Shown here: positions 1 through 10,825 of the stretch, one piece after another
Position numbering within the stretch: position 1 is the stretch's first letter
How the letters are laid out: every line of letters begins with the position of its first letter
Source: Fusarium oxysporum f. sp. lycopersici 4287
Taxonomy: Eukaryota; Ascomycota; Sordariomycetes; Hypocreales; Nectriaceae
Reading direction: 5' to 3'
Assembly: GCF_000149955.1 (NCBI RefSeq)
Contig: NW_017264846.1
Location: 388,609 to 452,608, forward strand
Length of the DNA: 64,000 bases
Notes under the pieces: model-generated
What the model saw: only the letters and a program-made list of their open reading frames with translations
The model's database searches: none
Told to the model about the DNA's origin: nothing
Translations under genes and position numbers: made by a program

Positions 1-493
1 AAAGATCAGGCTCGTATAGATACCATTTACCTTCGGAGGTGCTCAATTGGCGATGTTGTATTTGTGGCGACGAATAATGAGCTTTTGCCTCGTTTATCAC
101 ATTTCGAGCATACCGGTACCCAGTAGGTCTGCAACGTCCGTAAATCAGGACTGACTTCTGTAAGAAAGAAGCCATGGGCTTGGATCTAACTCCTTCGACC
201 TTTGCGATTCTTATTGGCAATTTATTCTTCTGGTATATATTTCTTGCAGCCGATCTGGACAGTTGGGAGGTCGGCGAGGGTCGTTCTTCCAGCTTCAGTC
301 TTGATGGACGCAGCGTCAAGCTGCCGCTTGAGTGATTTGCGCTGGCCACTAATTCCCAGAAGCGATTCTAACGACTGTTGTTGTGCTGCCATAGCGGGTT
401 ACCGGCGAATCGCGGATTACAGATGCTTCTCGTCAGGGAGCGACGTTAATTCTGAACTAGGTGTTTCCACCACGCGAGCGAACGCAAAACACG
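1..493. other. Left-edge sequence, no supported gene
   Basis: I see no gene I can name here. A 56-codon frame on the minus strand (222-392, ATG to TAA) is the only slightly protein-like stretch and has no family I recognise. If the Zn2Cys6 relic on the right once continued past the MITE, its missing part would fall here, but I could not align this stretch to the intact paralogue at 8.4-10.8 kb. Confidence 0.4.
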
Positions 494-495
494 TA

Positions 496-867
496 CTTGG
501 GTAGGGCCTAGAGATCGGCCGACCCCGTACTATTCATCAAGTCACCAGTGACCGTGCCTATAGCACGGGGGGTACGGTGATAGGGAAAAGGGTCGGCTGA
601 CTGGGGAATAAAAATACATATATTTCCATAGCAATTAGTATGAGATAGAAGGTATCTCTGTGTCCAAATTTCTCCGTGAATATCACATGGTTTTTTAAAA
701 TCTAGATATTTTCTTTTATTAAGCTATCTCTTATTAAATAAGGTATCTTTCTTTTCCTCAGTCAACCGACCCTTTGCCTGGTCAGGCTACCCCCGGTGCC
801 TGACCCTCTGGCACCATGGGTGGATAGGGTAAGGCAAAGGGGGGCCGGTCTCTAGGCCCTACCCAAG
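496..867. mobile_element. 372-bp MITE with TA target duplication
   Basis: The ends are inverted repeats of about 25 bp with one mismatch (CTTGGGTAGGGCCTAGAGA at 496-514 and its reverse complement at 849-867, followed by GGCC on both sides), flanked by TA at 494-495 and 868-869. A second, inner inverted pair (AAGGGTCGG near 586 and its complement near 767) extends the palindrome. There is no coding capacity and the centre is AT-rich. TA duplication fits a non-autonomous Tc1/mariner/pogo passenger. It lies inside the Zn2Cys6 relic, so it is younger than that gene. Confidence 0.8.
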
Positions 868-868
868 T

Positions 869-1716
869 AGTCCACTTTGAAGGAACAACTTCACCTATTC
901 TAGGGTCGGCAATAGAGGCTGCGTGAACCGGCCTCAAGTACTGGGCTTTATAATTTTCTTCGGATTCCGACAGCCCGGGGACACTGAGATTGCCGGCGTG
1001 ATCGTTTTCATTCCGCTCGTGAATCAAGGAGTGTATAAAAGGTTCGTCGGAGTTTGGAAGTATAAGGGCTTCAGGGGTGATTAAAGAAACTGATAGCGAC
1101 ACCTGGTTTCGGGTCCAGGTGAACTTGAAGAAGGAGATCGGCTGTGCTGAGTTGACGCGCGATAGCCTCGGCCTCAGCACCGGCTCGAATGCGACGGACA
1201 ATCTCGTGGACTTCGGCCTCTGGCCGAGTCTGTATAGCACGATAGACAACGGCAGCAGGATGCGACACTTCAAGCGCTTCTAACCTCTCCCTAAAATTAC
1301 CCTCAGATGTTTGCCGGTAAACACAATCGATGTGCTTTGCTCGACACTGAGAACATGTCGGCCGAGCACCGTTGCACTATGCAAACCATTCAACCCACGT
1401 TTATATGAACCTCCAAGAGAAGGGCTACTTCCTGAGGGCTAAGAGACAGAGTTTGGTAGTGGCATACCTTGCTTTTCCGTCGTCGACAGGACTCGCAAGC
1501 TAAAGATGTAGAAACTCTTCTTCGTGCTAAGGAAGCTGTTCGATGCCCGGCATGGGTCACTGCCGGATGAGAGCGCGGAGCTGGGAGCAAAGGTCGGAGA
1601 TCAGTCCCCTGACTTGATTCCTGTGTTGACAAGGTCGAGGAATCTGAGAAATTGGAAGTTCTGTTTGCCATCATATTTGACGTTAGTGACGGGTTGCGGC
1701 ATTGAAATATATGCAA
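869..1716 (-). pseudogene. Zn2Cys6 transcription factor relic, frameshifted and MITE-interrupted
   Basis: Exon 1 (1468-1716) ends in ACESCRRRKSK. A GT-AG intron (1377-1467) separates it from exon 2, which begins with the third zinc-binding Cys and completes the six-cysteine cluster (CNGARPTCSQCRAKHIDC). Downstream, EVHEIVRRIRAGAEAEAI and then PEALILPNSDEPF and PSKWTTW match, in the same order, the corresponding parts of the intact regulator at 8399-10825, so the two are paralogues with the same first intron position. The frame is lost by one base near 1080 (TGA at 1071) and recovered in the next frame, and homology stops exactly at the MITE at 868. The remainder of the gene is missing. It should be non-functional. 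Confidence 0.75.
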
Positions 1717-1794
1717 GGCTACGGCCTCCAGCTATTCAACGGCTGGGCCCCAAAACATCGAAAGCGTGGGAGAATCAGAGAGAGGCTAGATAGG

Positions 1795-1947
1795 TGTCGC
1801 ACTAAGCGTGCTTAAAGGTAGAGTGAATATGATGAGCAGCAGCAAAATGTGTTGATTGATGTCTTAAGTTGTCTCTTGTGCGGGGTATTCCATCCCGCAG
1901 AGTTACTTAAAGCATACAGCTAGATTACTAATGCCTACCCTGCGACA
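1795..1947 (-). repeat. 3' LTR of the Copia element
   Basis: 153 bp, TG...CA, identical to 7269-7421. It is the downstream LTR because gag-pol runs on the minus strand. Confidence 0.95.
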
Positions 1948-1958
1948 CACCCCCTCAG
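1948..1958 (-). other. Polypurine tract
   Basis: On the minus strand CTGAGGGGGTG directly precedes the 3' LTR. This is the expected primer for plus-strand DNA synthesis. The gag-pol stop at 1962-1964 is only a few bases upstream. Confidence 0.7.
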
Positions 1959-1961
1959 ATT

Positions 1962-4900
1962 TCACTCTGTATCAGATGAGATCTGTATATCATCTTGATC
2001 AATATCCTCTCCTGAAACGTATTCTGGATCAATCCGCGATGAGATATCAACCAGACCTAATTGTTTCACGAAATGAAAATGCTTTTCTGCTGAAAGGGGT
2101 TTTGTGAAGCCATCTGCAGGCATGTCTGTTGTAGAAACCCATTGAACTGTAATTTTGCCGTCTTTATGGATCTGTCTTAGCCAAAAGTTGTGGATATCGA
2201 TATGTTTTAACTTTGATGTTAGTTGTGGTCGCTCTTTCTGGACCAGTCCTACTGTTTGTTGATTGTCACAGAGGATGCGTGGTTGGTGTTGTGGATCGAA
2301 CTGTATCTGTTCGAACAGTCGGTATAGAGCTATAGTCTCTCTCGCTGTGTGAGACAGCGATAACAGTTCCGCTTCAGTCGTTGACGTGGTTACAGTCTTC
2401 TGCTTCGAAGACTGCCACATGATCGCCCCGCTAAACAACTTCATGAGATAGCCCTGGGTGGATTTTCGAGTCTCTGGATCATCCGCGAACGATGCGTCGC
2501 TTGACTGCTGTAGTACTTCATCATCGCCTGGCTCTACCTCTGTAGCATTATCTACAGAGCCTGAGAACTCGATGGCATAGTACTGTGTGGTCTGGAGATA
2601 TGAGAGAACTCGGTTTGCATACCGCAGGTGTTCAGGTGAAGGGTTCATTGTGTGCTGGCTTAACTGGCTAGCTGCATAAGAGATATCTGGTCTTGATACT
2701 ACTGCTGCGTACAGAATCGATCCTACCTTTTCTTGCATCTCTGTGATCTGTTGTATAGTGGCTTGTCCTTCGAAAGATTGGGGACGATAGGATGAAGTGA
2801 GAGGCGTTGCCGTTCTCATTGACTGATCGATCCCGAACTTGACACCGAGTTTGTTGATATATCCATCTTGGCAGATCCAAAGCTTCTTAGCATTGAGGTC
2901 TCGGAGGATTCTGATGTTGAGGAAGGAGATTGCTTCGCCCAAATCTTTGATCTCGTATTTGCTGTGTACTGCTGCTTTGAAATTGTTGACTTGTTGAAGG
3001 CATTCAGGTTGCGCGATGATGAGAAGATCATCTACGTATAGAAAGAGAATGAGTTGAGTCTCATTATTAATGAGGATACAGGGTTCATCTGGGCAATGTT
3101 GAAATCCCAGATCTTTAAGAAACGATGCAAGCTCATTGAACCAGAGCTTTGGTGACTTACGCAGACCGTAGAGCGCTTTGAGCAGTCTCCAGACCTTTCC
3201 TGATTGACCATATCCCGGTGGGCATGTGGTGTAGATCTCCTCGTCCATTTCAGCGTTAACGAAGGCGTTCTTGAAGTCAACTTGGTGACATATCAGCCCA
3301 AACGCACAGACGAGAGCCATCAGAATCCGGAAGCTTCGATAAGCACCGGTTGCTGCGTAGATGTCTTCACCAGAGTGGTGTTGGAGATCACCTCTGACAC
3401 AGATGCGAGCTTTGTGACGAATGAGGTAACCTGCATCGTCCAGTTTGTAGGTAAAGACCCATTTGAGTGGTAGAACTTGTTTGCCTTCAGGGTAATCGAC
3501 TAGCTCGAATGTCCCTTTCTCCTTGAGTGACTTGATCTCGGCGTCTGAGGCTCGTTTGAAGCCTTGTCTCTCAGGATGCCATTTCAATTGATGCCAAAAG
3601 TCAGGAGGTGGAGGCAAGTCCTTTCGTTGGGTTCGTATTGAACGTGCTGATGCGAAAGCGTGGGCGAGTTGCTGTCCCAGCTTAGCGCGTTCCAATCGTA
3701 GAGCATGAGCGTGTCTTCGCGCTTGCTTATGGATTTGTTGCCGAGTAAGGCGTGGTTTGAATGTTTCGATTGCATCTTGTCCTTTCTGTGACAATTTGAT
3801 AATCCTTCCAGAAGTTGTTCTGAGATTCTGGAGCACTGAAGCGTCCGTTATCTTTTTCTTTCTGGGTGATCCTAGTTGTATTGTTGTCTGAGGACGTGGT
3901 GATGCTTGGTGGAAAATTACTGGACTCGTGGGCCGCGGCAATGTTGGCGGTTCATCTACGGGTGGTGCAACCTGTATCTCTCCTGCTATTGATCGTTCAG
4001 GTGAGATTTGTGGTGTAAGAAGCAATCCTGGTCGGGATAGTTCTGCTTCCGGTTGTATCGAAACAGGAACCGAAGTTGCTGTATTCTCCATGATAGACAA
4101 TGGCTCGATATCCTCTTCTTCGAGATCAACTTCATTGATCGTGATCGCGAGAGTCTGTCCCGATTCGGGAAGAGTTGTGGCAAGCTGTGGATCGTACATG
4201 ACTTTCTCATCAACTTGAACATCCCGAGATACAATTACACGATCAAGGTGTGGAACCCAAACTTTATAGATATTGGTTGCGTCCAACCCGACAAGCCATC
4301 CCATGACTGCATTTTCTTGTAACTTCGCTTTGGCTGGTCGGGCCTTCTTGTTCTTGATTAAGACGTAGGCAAGCGAACCAATGATTTTGAGATTAGAGAG
4401 GTTGGGCTTTCGGCCATGAACCATTTCAAATGGAGTTTGCCATTGTTTTCGTTGAACTGGGATGCGATTGAGGAGGCGAGTAGCATGAGCAACGATGTAG
4501 GGCCAGAGTTTCTGAGGTAGATTTCCCTGTATTCGAAGCTTGCGAGCGATAGCTATGATCACCCCCCCAGAACGTTCGGCAAGACCGTTCTGATCTGGCG
4601 TATCTGGTGGAGATGAGTTGAATGTAATTCCATTCATTGCAATGAAATACTTCCATCTCTTTCCCAGACCCTTTTCGCCATCCGATTGGATGTATCGCGT
4701 AGTGAAACCCCAGTTGTCATTTGTAATGGCTAGAAACTCTTGTGTTATAGAAAGAAGTTCATCTTGATTCTTGTTTGGGAGGTTAAAGGTGATATGGTAA
4801 GCTGAGTAGTCGCAATAGAAATGAGCGACCCAGGAGTCAGCGTTGAATGCTTCCTCCATGTCGATAAGATCAAGGTGTATCTTCTCGAAGGGGTAAGATC

Positions 4901-6911
4901 CTCTCCACGGTGGTATGCGGGAGATTTGTTGATACGCTTGTCCGAGTTGACATTCAGGACAGAGTTCCGACTTTCGTTCGAAGTTGCGAGTCCCGAGTGC
5001 GACTCCCTCGACTGCTTGAGGCATGTGTTCAAGAGCCTCCTTTCGAATATGGCCTAGCCTTGCATGCCAGGTATCCATAGAAGCTGTCGCAACTTGAGGC
5101 GTTCTCGATTTAGTAGCCATTGCAAAGGATTGCGCTGCCTCTTTATGAGATTGAGCCCTGAATATAATGTCCTTGATGTGGGATTCGGCGACTCGAAAAG
5201 CACCATGTTTAGTTACTTTAAAGGCATTTGATCCATCTGAATATTCCATCCAACAAGTCCTCGTATTGAAATAAAGTCCTTGTTGTTCGAGAGAGTGCGT
5301 ATTGATGAGGTTCCAATGGAATCCAGGGACATAAGCAACGTTCTCGAGTTGAATTAGACCTGCGCCTGTTGGAGTGTCGACATGGACCGTGACATTTCCT
5401 ATGCCTGTGAGGTGCGTGCCTGAGTTGCCAAACTCTATGGTTTCATCATCGAGTGGTGTGTAATTAGTGAAGCGAGACAGGTCATTGCAGACATGTGTAT
5501 CCGCACAATTGTCAAGTCGGAAACAATCACCGTACTCGTCTTTTGCGGTTGTGCCAAACGCAAACCTTGACGTAACAAATGCGGCTCTTGATTTGGATAG
5601 AAATTTATCTGTGCTTGAAGTCTCGTCCTCTGCTAGATGCTTGGGTTGATTCTTTGTAATATCTGACGGCCAGAACTTAGGCAAGTCAATATTGCTTCTC
5701 TTGAGGTTCCTTTCGATGTTTTCTTTAAGGCGTTTGCTTCCCTTGACTGTAGTGATGATTTTCGACTGTATTTGAACGATTGGTGTCCATCCCTCTGGCG
5801 CACCCGAAGGATTAAGATAATAACACTCAGTGTACTTGTGGGACATGCCGCAGACGCAATTTCGGAAACCCATGTTCGAGGATGGATGCCCCGTCCGCTG
5901 TCTTTTCTGTTGCGGCTGATCCTCTTCGTTCTGCGAATCTGAATCATTGCTATGCTTTCTTCCTTGAAGAGTGGCGTGGGCTGCTCGTCCTCTAATAGCT
6001 TTTTCCTTTGGTGGTGCCATTGTCCTGAACTGCTTAATACAGAATCCGATAGTAATCTTCTTCTCGGAGAGGGTTGGACTGAGTTTGCGGAAGGTCTTGA
6101 GTGCTCTATTTACTGTATTCTGAGCTTTCTGAACAATGGTGACATCGTCATCTTCACCGTTTTCTTCCTCTTCAGAATCAGTCAAACTTGCGACAGTGGC
6201 GGAACCGCTACTGGCATGGTCGGGATTAATCTCGTTGAGCGCAGTGAGAAACGCATTTGAGATCTTCTCCATGGTTTTTGCAGCCTCCTTGACGAGGTTT
6301 TTCTCGCTTTCAACCTGAGCTTCCTTGGACTTCATGTAGTTGTAGAACGGTGGGTTTACTTCGCGAGATGATTCAATGAATGCATCACAGATCTGCGACT
6401 CGCTGAGGTTCTCTATCTTGTAACGTTTAGCGTTGTTAACGAGAGCAGGCCAGCGGCTGAGCCATTTATCGAGACTGGTGTTGCTAAGGCCCTTCTTAAG
6501 CTTTTCAAACTCAGACCTAACATTCTGCTTCTGGTCTTTCGCGGTGGGTTGGATGCTATCAGCCAGCGCGATGAGTTTACCGCGGACGTCATGGATTCCG
6601 AGGTAGTGCTGCTTGAACTCCTGACACACTGTGAGGTCAATGCGATCAGAGACCTTGTCGTATTTCTTCCTTTCGCTATTATAGATAGCCTGGAGGCTGT
6701 GATATTTCTGGATCGTGTCCTTGCTTGCTGAGTCCGATGGTTTGGTCGCAGTGAAGACTAAGTTTTCAATCCCTTCTGGATCACAGTAGCTCCAGACGTC
6801 ATTGCGCACAGCAAGATCCTCAATAGAGTTGATCCAGTTGGTCCAGTCCTCGCGGGAGTTAAGCAAGGTGAGATTGTGATCTTTGATCGACATTTTGTGA
6901 CATTTAGTCAA
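1962..6911 (-). CDS. Copia gag-pol polyprotein (1649 aa)
   Basis: This single frame encodes a Gag-like N-terminus (about 1-330), a short zinc-knuckle-like C-x-C-x4-H-x4-C (near 355), an aspartic protease with the fungal-Copia DNCADTHVCN signature (near 468), a GAG-pre-integrase segment (DTWHARLGHI), an integrase core with the D and E residues in QSDGEKG and PDQNGLAERSGG, a reverse transcriptase with LFLYVDDLLII, and RNase H ending in ADGFTKPLS. This PR-IN-RT-RH order defines Copia/Ty1 rather than Gypsy elements. No frameshift or stop separates gag from pol, so any Gag excess must arise by another route. All catalytic motifs I could check are present. It acts in cytoplasmic particles in the known life cycle of these elements. 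Confidence 0.95.
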   Translation of the reverse strand: MTKCHKMSIKDHNLTLLNSREDWTNWINSIEDLAVRNDVWSYCDPEGIENLVFTATKPSDSASKDTIQKYHSLQAIYNSERKKYDKVSDRIDLTVCQEFKQHYLGIHDVRGKLIALADSIQPTAKDQKQNVRSEFEKLKKGLSNTSLDKWLSRWPALVNNAKRYKIENLSESQICDAFIESSREVNPPFYNYMKSKEAQVESEKNLVKEAAKTMEKISNAFLTALNEINPDHASSGSATVASLTDSEEEENGEDDDVTIVQKAQNTVNRALKTFRKLSPTLSEKKITIGFCIKQFRTMAPPKEKAIRGRAAHATLQGRKHSNDSDSQNEEDQPQQKRQRTGHPSSNMGFRNCVCGMSHKYTECYYLNPSGAPEGWTPIVQIQSKIITTVKGSKRLKENIERNLKRSNIDLPKFWPSDITKNQPKHLAEDETSSTDKFLSKSRAAFVTSRFAFGTTAKDEYGDCFRLDNCADTHVCNDLSRFTNYTPLDDETIEFGNSGTHLTGIGNVTVHVDTPTGAGLIQLENVAYVPGFHWNLINTHSLEQQGLYFNTRTCWMEYSDGSNAFKVTKHGAFRVAESHIKDIIFRAQSHKEAAQSFAMATKSRTPQVATASMDTWHARLGHIRKEALEHMPQAVEGVALGTRNFERKSELCPECQLGQAYQQISRIPPWRGSYPFEKIHLDLIDMEEAFNADSWVAHFYCDYSAYHITFNLPNKNQDELLSITQEFLAITNDNWGFTTRYIQSDGEKGLGKRWKYFIAMNGITFNSSPPDTPDQNGLAERSGGVIIAIARKLRIQGNLPQKLWPYIVAHATRLLNRIPVQRKQWQTPFEMVHGRKPNLSNLKIIGSLAYVLIKNKKARPAKAKLQENAVMGWLVGLDATNIYKVWVPHLDRVIVSRDVQVDEKVMYDPQLATTLPESGQTLAITINEVDLEEEDIEPLSIMENTATSVPVSIQPEAELSRPGLLLTPQISPERSIAGEIQVAPPVDEPPTLPRPTSPVIFHQASPRPQTTIQLGSPRKKKITDASVLQNLRTTSGRIIKLSQKGQDAIETFKPRLTRQQIHKQARRHAHALRLERAKLGQQLAHAFASARSIRTQRKDLPPPPDFWHQLKWHPERQGFKRASDAEIKSLKEKGTFELVDYPEGKQVLPLKWVFTYKLDDAGYLIRHKARICVRGDLQHHSGEDIYAATGAYRSFRILMALVCAFGLICHQVDFKNAFVNAEMDEEIYTTCPPGYGQSGKVWRLLKALYGLRKSPKLWFNELASFLKDLGFQHCPDEPCILINNETQLILFLYVDDLLIIAQPECLQQVNNFKAAVHSKYEIKDLGEAISFLNIRILRDLNAKKLWICQDGYINKLGVKFGIDQSMRTATPLTSSYRPQSFEGQATIQQITEMQEKVGSILYAAVVSRPDISYAASQLSQHTMNPSPEHLRYANRVLSYLQTTQYYAIEFSGSVDNATEVEPGDDEVLQQSSDASFADDPETRKSTQGYLMKLFSGAIMWQSSKQKTVTTSTTEAELLSLSHTARETIALYRLFEQIQFDPQHQPRILCDNQQTVGLVQKERPQLTSKLKHIDIHNFWLRQIHKDGKITVQWVSTTDMPADGFTKPLSAEKHFHFVKQLGLVDISSRIDPEYVSGEDIDQDDIQISSDTE

Positions 6912-7255
6912 GAAAAGGATAGCGTCCTTTTTGAATTGACTTCTGATTAATGTGTTAGCTTCTTGCTGATTAAAGAGATCATGATTGTTAGATTTTAGGA
7001 GTCTTCTCTGTTAAAATCTTTTGCGGGTTTCAAGTTGCTGTTTCATATCGCTTCATCTGATACATCCGACTATGAACCGGAAACCAGCATTGCGTCAGTC
7101 GGCTCAACTTCGTGCCGATTCCCCTGAGGAGATTTTCAATTTGAGAGAAAGCTCTCATTACGACGAAGTTGATAGCAGAAGACGCTGATGGCGATGGACT
7201 TGGCTTGCGGCAGAGAAGATGCTGATCATGATGGAGAGAGGCAATGAAAGAGTCT

Positions 7256-7268
7256 CCGGGCTCATAAC
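7256..7268 (-). promoter_or_regulatory. Primer-binding site matching half of initiator tRNA-Met
   Basis: Directly inside the 5' LTR the minus strand reads GTTATGAGCCCGG. Its complement, CCGGGCTCATAAC, has the CAT anticodon inside the stem-loop sequence expected of eukaryotic initiator tRNA-Met. Known Copia-type elements are primed by a cleaved 5' half of that tRNA rather than by its 3' end, so this fits half-tRNA priming. The match is from memory of the tRNA stem. Confidence 0.6.
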
Positions 7269-7421
7269 TGTCGCACTAAGCGTGCTTAAAGGTAGAGTGA
7301 ATATGATGAGCAGCAGCAAAATGTGTTGATTGATGTCTTAAGTTGTCTCTTGTGCGGGGTATTCCATCCCGCAGAGTTACTTAAAGCATACAGCTAGATT
7401 ACTAATGCCTACCCTGCGACA
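7269..7421 (-). repeat. 5' LTR of the Copia element
   Basis: 153 bp, identical to 1795-1947. It carries the promoter in this family, although I could not pick a convincing TATA box. Confidence 0.95.
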
Positions 7422-7426
7422 ATAGG

Positions 7427-8398
7427 AAAGACGGAGATGCTGATTCAGAGCGGGGGTAAACTTGCATGACGGGAGGTACAAGGATGTGGGCTCCCATTGG
7501 CTAACTGCTGACGGAGTTAGGGTCCGTGGTCTAATTCGTCGGACGTCTAGCAGTTATGCCCCACCTCGTTTGGCAACCGACCAACTCCTTTAGGTGGGAA
7601 ATAAAAGGGCGCTAGCATGATATTGAGCAACTGACGAACTCCAGTTCACCCGCGACAAGTGGTACGATACATCTAAAAACTCGTAAATATGTAAAACCAG
7701 CCCCAGATTTTGGTTATAGATTTTGTTACTTAATAAAGTATAGTAAACGCGATGATAGCTGGTATTTGACTGGAGACTCTGCTTTTGATGTTCTTTAGTT
7801 GACAGGGATGGCCTGCACAAAATCCCCAATCAGAGCTTCACATGAACTGCTGTAGAGAAGCATACCGGCGTAGGTTAGTTATAATATATCCAGAAGTGAA
7901 TAATTTAATCGCAGAAAGCCAGGATGTTATCTATTTAGATGCTCAGATATATACAGGTATTTTCATATTAATTATAGCATGTAAATTGACCGCATTGCAG
8001 TATAAACCTGGATTTACGTGTTTCGTCAGCCCGTCTCCAGCAGGAGGGGGAGCTGTATGTATTCGAGGTCCTCGAATGGACCATTACCTCGAGTATCCTT
8101 GATAAGGATCTTGTCGAAGCCCCTCGGCTTGATTGTTGAGCTCTCTTCCTCTGCTGTTGGTCGACAGCGCTGCGGCGTGAGCGCATATTGACGTCACTTC
8201 CTGCAACACCGCCCCGCTCCATTACGCTGAGAGGCTGTCGGTGTTGATGTGGGGTATCATATTCGCCAATCACCAATCACGCAAATAAAGATGGCGAATC
8301 CCTGCTCGTTATTACAGTATTGAGTTGATTCACTTCTATAAAATTGTTGCATTTTTACCTAGTCCCCTACTGCTCTCAATGGTGTTACGCACTCTCAA
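7427..8398. other. Intergenic, upstream of the Zn2Cys6 gene
   Basis: No supported gene. It probably holds the promoter of the regulator starting at 8399. The short frames here lack codon-like composition or known motifs. Confidence 0.5.
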
Positions 8399-10825
8399 AT
8401 GTCCTCCTCCCCTCCACTACAATCTCTCGCCAACAACGGAATACTTTCGAGTGTCCCCGGATTTCGTAGACTTGTACCACTTTCAGTTTCGACTTCTGAG
8501 AGCACCAGCTCTGGCTCCGACCAGGGACCATCTCTACTATCCCATCTCCGTCCTCGAGCCAACCTGACAAAGATCGCCTGTGAATCGTGTCGGAAACGAA
8601 AGGTCAAGGCACGTGCAGAGTTTCACATTTTCATGTTTCTTCTAGATAGAAATCTGACAAGTTCGGCCCCGCTAACTCGCCATCTCTCCCACGCAGTGCT
8701 GTGGCGAACGTCCGAAATGCAGGGGTTGCATCAACAGGGGTGTCCAATGCCATTACCAGGCTGCAAGCTGGGACCTAAAGCGGAAGTACGATGAGATACG
8801 AGAAAAATCCAATATCTATGAACAACTCTGCTACCTCTTGACGTATCTGCCGGAGCGAGAGGTCCAGGGCATCCTCCGCAGACTTCGCGAGGGCGCCGAT
8901 GTTGCCACAACCATGCGGCAGGTGAAAGACGGCGACCTTCCGCTACAACCAGCATGGGCACCAGGGACACGCCTTCATTATGAGTTTCCTTATTCCACTT
9001 CCATGCCTGCTGCTCTATTATCACCGGACAACCCGTATCTCGGCTCCACAGTATTCGAAATTACGTCTCACGCTCTGCCGCAGTCAGCAGAGCAAACGGA
9101 GGCTTGGGCAAGCCAGCCTGAGACCATCTACATGACGCCGTATAACATAGCAGAACTGATGGACCCTTACATACCGAACATCCAAATTTCCAGGTGGACA
9201 TCAGTTGAGACAGACGATGAGTTGCTGCGAGCACTCTTGCGAGCATACTTTCTCTATGACTATGCAAATTACACTTGTTTTCAGAAAGACATCTTCCTCC
9301 AGGCCATGAGAGACAGCGATACTCGATTTTGTTCTCCCTTACTTGTCAACGCTGTCCTAGCTGAGGCATGCGTAGGTCACAAGAACGCAATAACACGTAG
9401 ATTTGCTAATCCGTTACTCAGCATAGTTATCGTAAAGCCACTCACCGTGCCCAGTACTGGAGACCAGAAACTCTGGGCTACAGGTTCCTCGCAGAGGCGA
9501 AACGACTCTGGGCGCTAGAGAGCGGTAAGTGCAAGCTCACTACTCTACACGCCGCAATGGTGTTGCATGTCATCTATACCATGAATGGGATGGATCAGGT
9601 CGGCATATCTTATCTGCTTCAGTCGGTTCAATTGGCGCAGAGCCTGAAGCTTTTTGCACCGGAGCAAACGGAAGGGAGAACGAAGACTGCCCGTGTATTT
9701 ACTGCTTGGGCCCTGTATCGCTGGCAATCGTGGGTCTTCTTACTCTATGTTCTACACAATCTGGGAAAGGCTGATGAATAGGCGATAGATTGCAGGCCTT
9801 CCACAATATGAGGGCTTCCCTGATCAGAGGACCTCCAGCGACGCCTATGCCAGACCTAGACGAGGAACCGTCGTGGTATGGGGAACTCTGGTTAAGATAC
9901 CCGCCCAGTTCGACACTGGTACCAATGCACTTTGGATATGTCTATCGAGCTCAAACGGAACTACGCCGTATTTCAAATGGCATTACCTGTATTATGTTTA
10001 CGGGCCAAAAAACAGCTCGGAGTTTGCCATCAAGCGAACTTGATCGTTTACAAAAGGTACTCGACGACTGGTACATTGCTCTCCCAGAACCCATCAAGTC
10101 GCACAAGGCAGTGCTACCGTGCCAGCTCATAATGCAGTAAGTTCCAAAACAGCAATAAGACTATATTGCGCGGGCCTCGAGGTTGACATATAGGCAGCAT
10201 GGAGTACTGCGTTCTGCTCTTTAAAGTCGCTCAAATGGTGCAAGAAGGGATGAAGCCGCCACGCCTATCGACAGGTGTTAAAGCACTTAATAATAACACT
10301 CAACATTCTAAAGCTGTTGCATACGCTTTAAGATGCCTCGAAACTGTACTTCGTCTCTACTACCTACGCCACAGCTTCGAGCACGGCGACACATACCTGA
10401 CCTATTTCCTCTCCATCCTAGCAAATACGACCATCGAGAACATGAATAGGGACTCAGTATCCCCAGATGATACGGAAACTCTTAAAATCCTACGTGCAAC
10501 GCTTCTCCTCGCTGTTAAAGGCCTCTACGACCAAGGCCAGCACGTATACGTCTCGTCCGCCATGTGCCGGCTGATAAGGGACCGCATGACGAAGGAAGAC
10601 ATGGACGCGCTGAGGCGACACACGACGTGGAAGGACGATCAACCGCTGGTCCCACAATATGTTAGATCGACGTTTCCGGTGACAATTGTGATGCTGGAAG
10701 AGGATTGGCAGATGGAGACAGTGGAGAATCTGGCCAAGAAGTATGATCAGTTGGCACTTGAGGCGAATGAGGGTGAAAGTAGTATGGTCATCACGCCGGA
10801 TGGGAAGTCTGAACAGACTGGATGA
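8399..10825 (+). CDS. Zn2Cys6 fungal transcription factor, NirA-like (721 aa)
   Basis: My model has five exons: 8399-8608, 8697-9371, 9422-9733, 9796-10136 and 10198-10825, which join in frame without a stop. The binuclear zinc cluster is formed by C61, C64, C71, C78, C81 and C88, split by intron 1 exactly before C71. After it comes a region rich in charged residues (LPEREVQGILRRLREGADV) and a fungal middle-homology-type regulatory domain (WTSVETDDELLRALLRAYF, then CSPLLVNAVLAEAC, then LGYRFLAEAKRLW). This arrangement is usual for factors annotated as nitrogen assimilation regulator NirA-like; the actual target genes cannot be told from sequence. It should bind CGG-type half sites in the nucleus. 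Oddity: intron 1 seems to use a GC donor (AAG then GCACGT), with a CTAAC branch site and a CAG acceptor. Two broken paralogues lie at 869-1716 and 11078-11510. Confidence 0.85.

Larger units (their letters stand above)
1795..7421 (-). mobile_element. Complete Copia-type LTR retrotransposon
   Basis: The element has 153-bp LTRs (1795-1947, 7269-7421) that I read as identical base for base, TG...CA ends (TGTCGCA/TGCGACA), and a perfect 5-bp target duplication ATAGG at 1790-1794 and 7422-7426. Between them lies one uninterrupted gag-pol frame on the minus strand, a primer site next to the 5' LTR and a purine tract next to the 3' LTR. Identical LTRs and an intact frame indicate very recent insertion and possible autonomy. 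A diverged solo LTR of the same family lies at 46001-46160. Confidence 0.96.

Noticed and set aside
2668..6731. Many plus- and minus-strand ORFs of 60-105 codons inside the Copia element
   Set aside because: They overlap the 1649-codon gag-pol frame in other phases and have no domain features; they are shadows.
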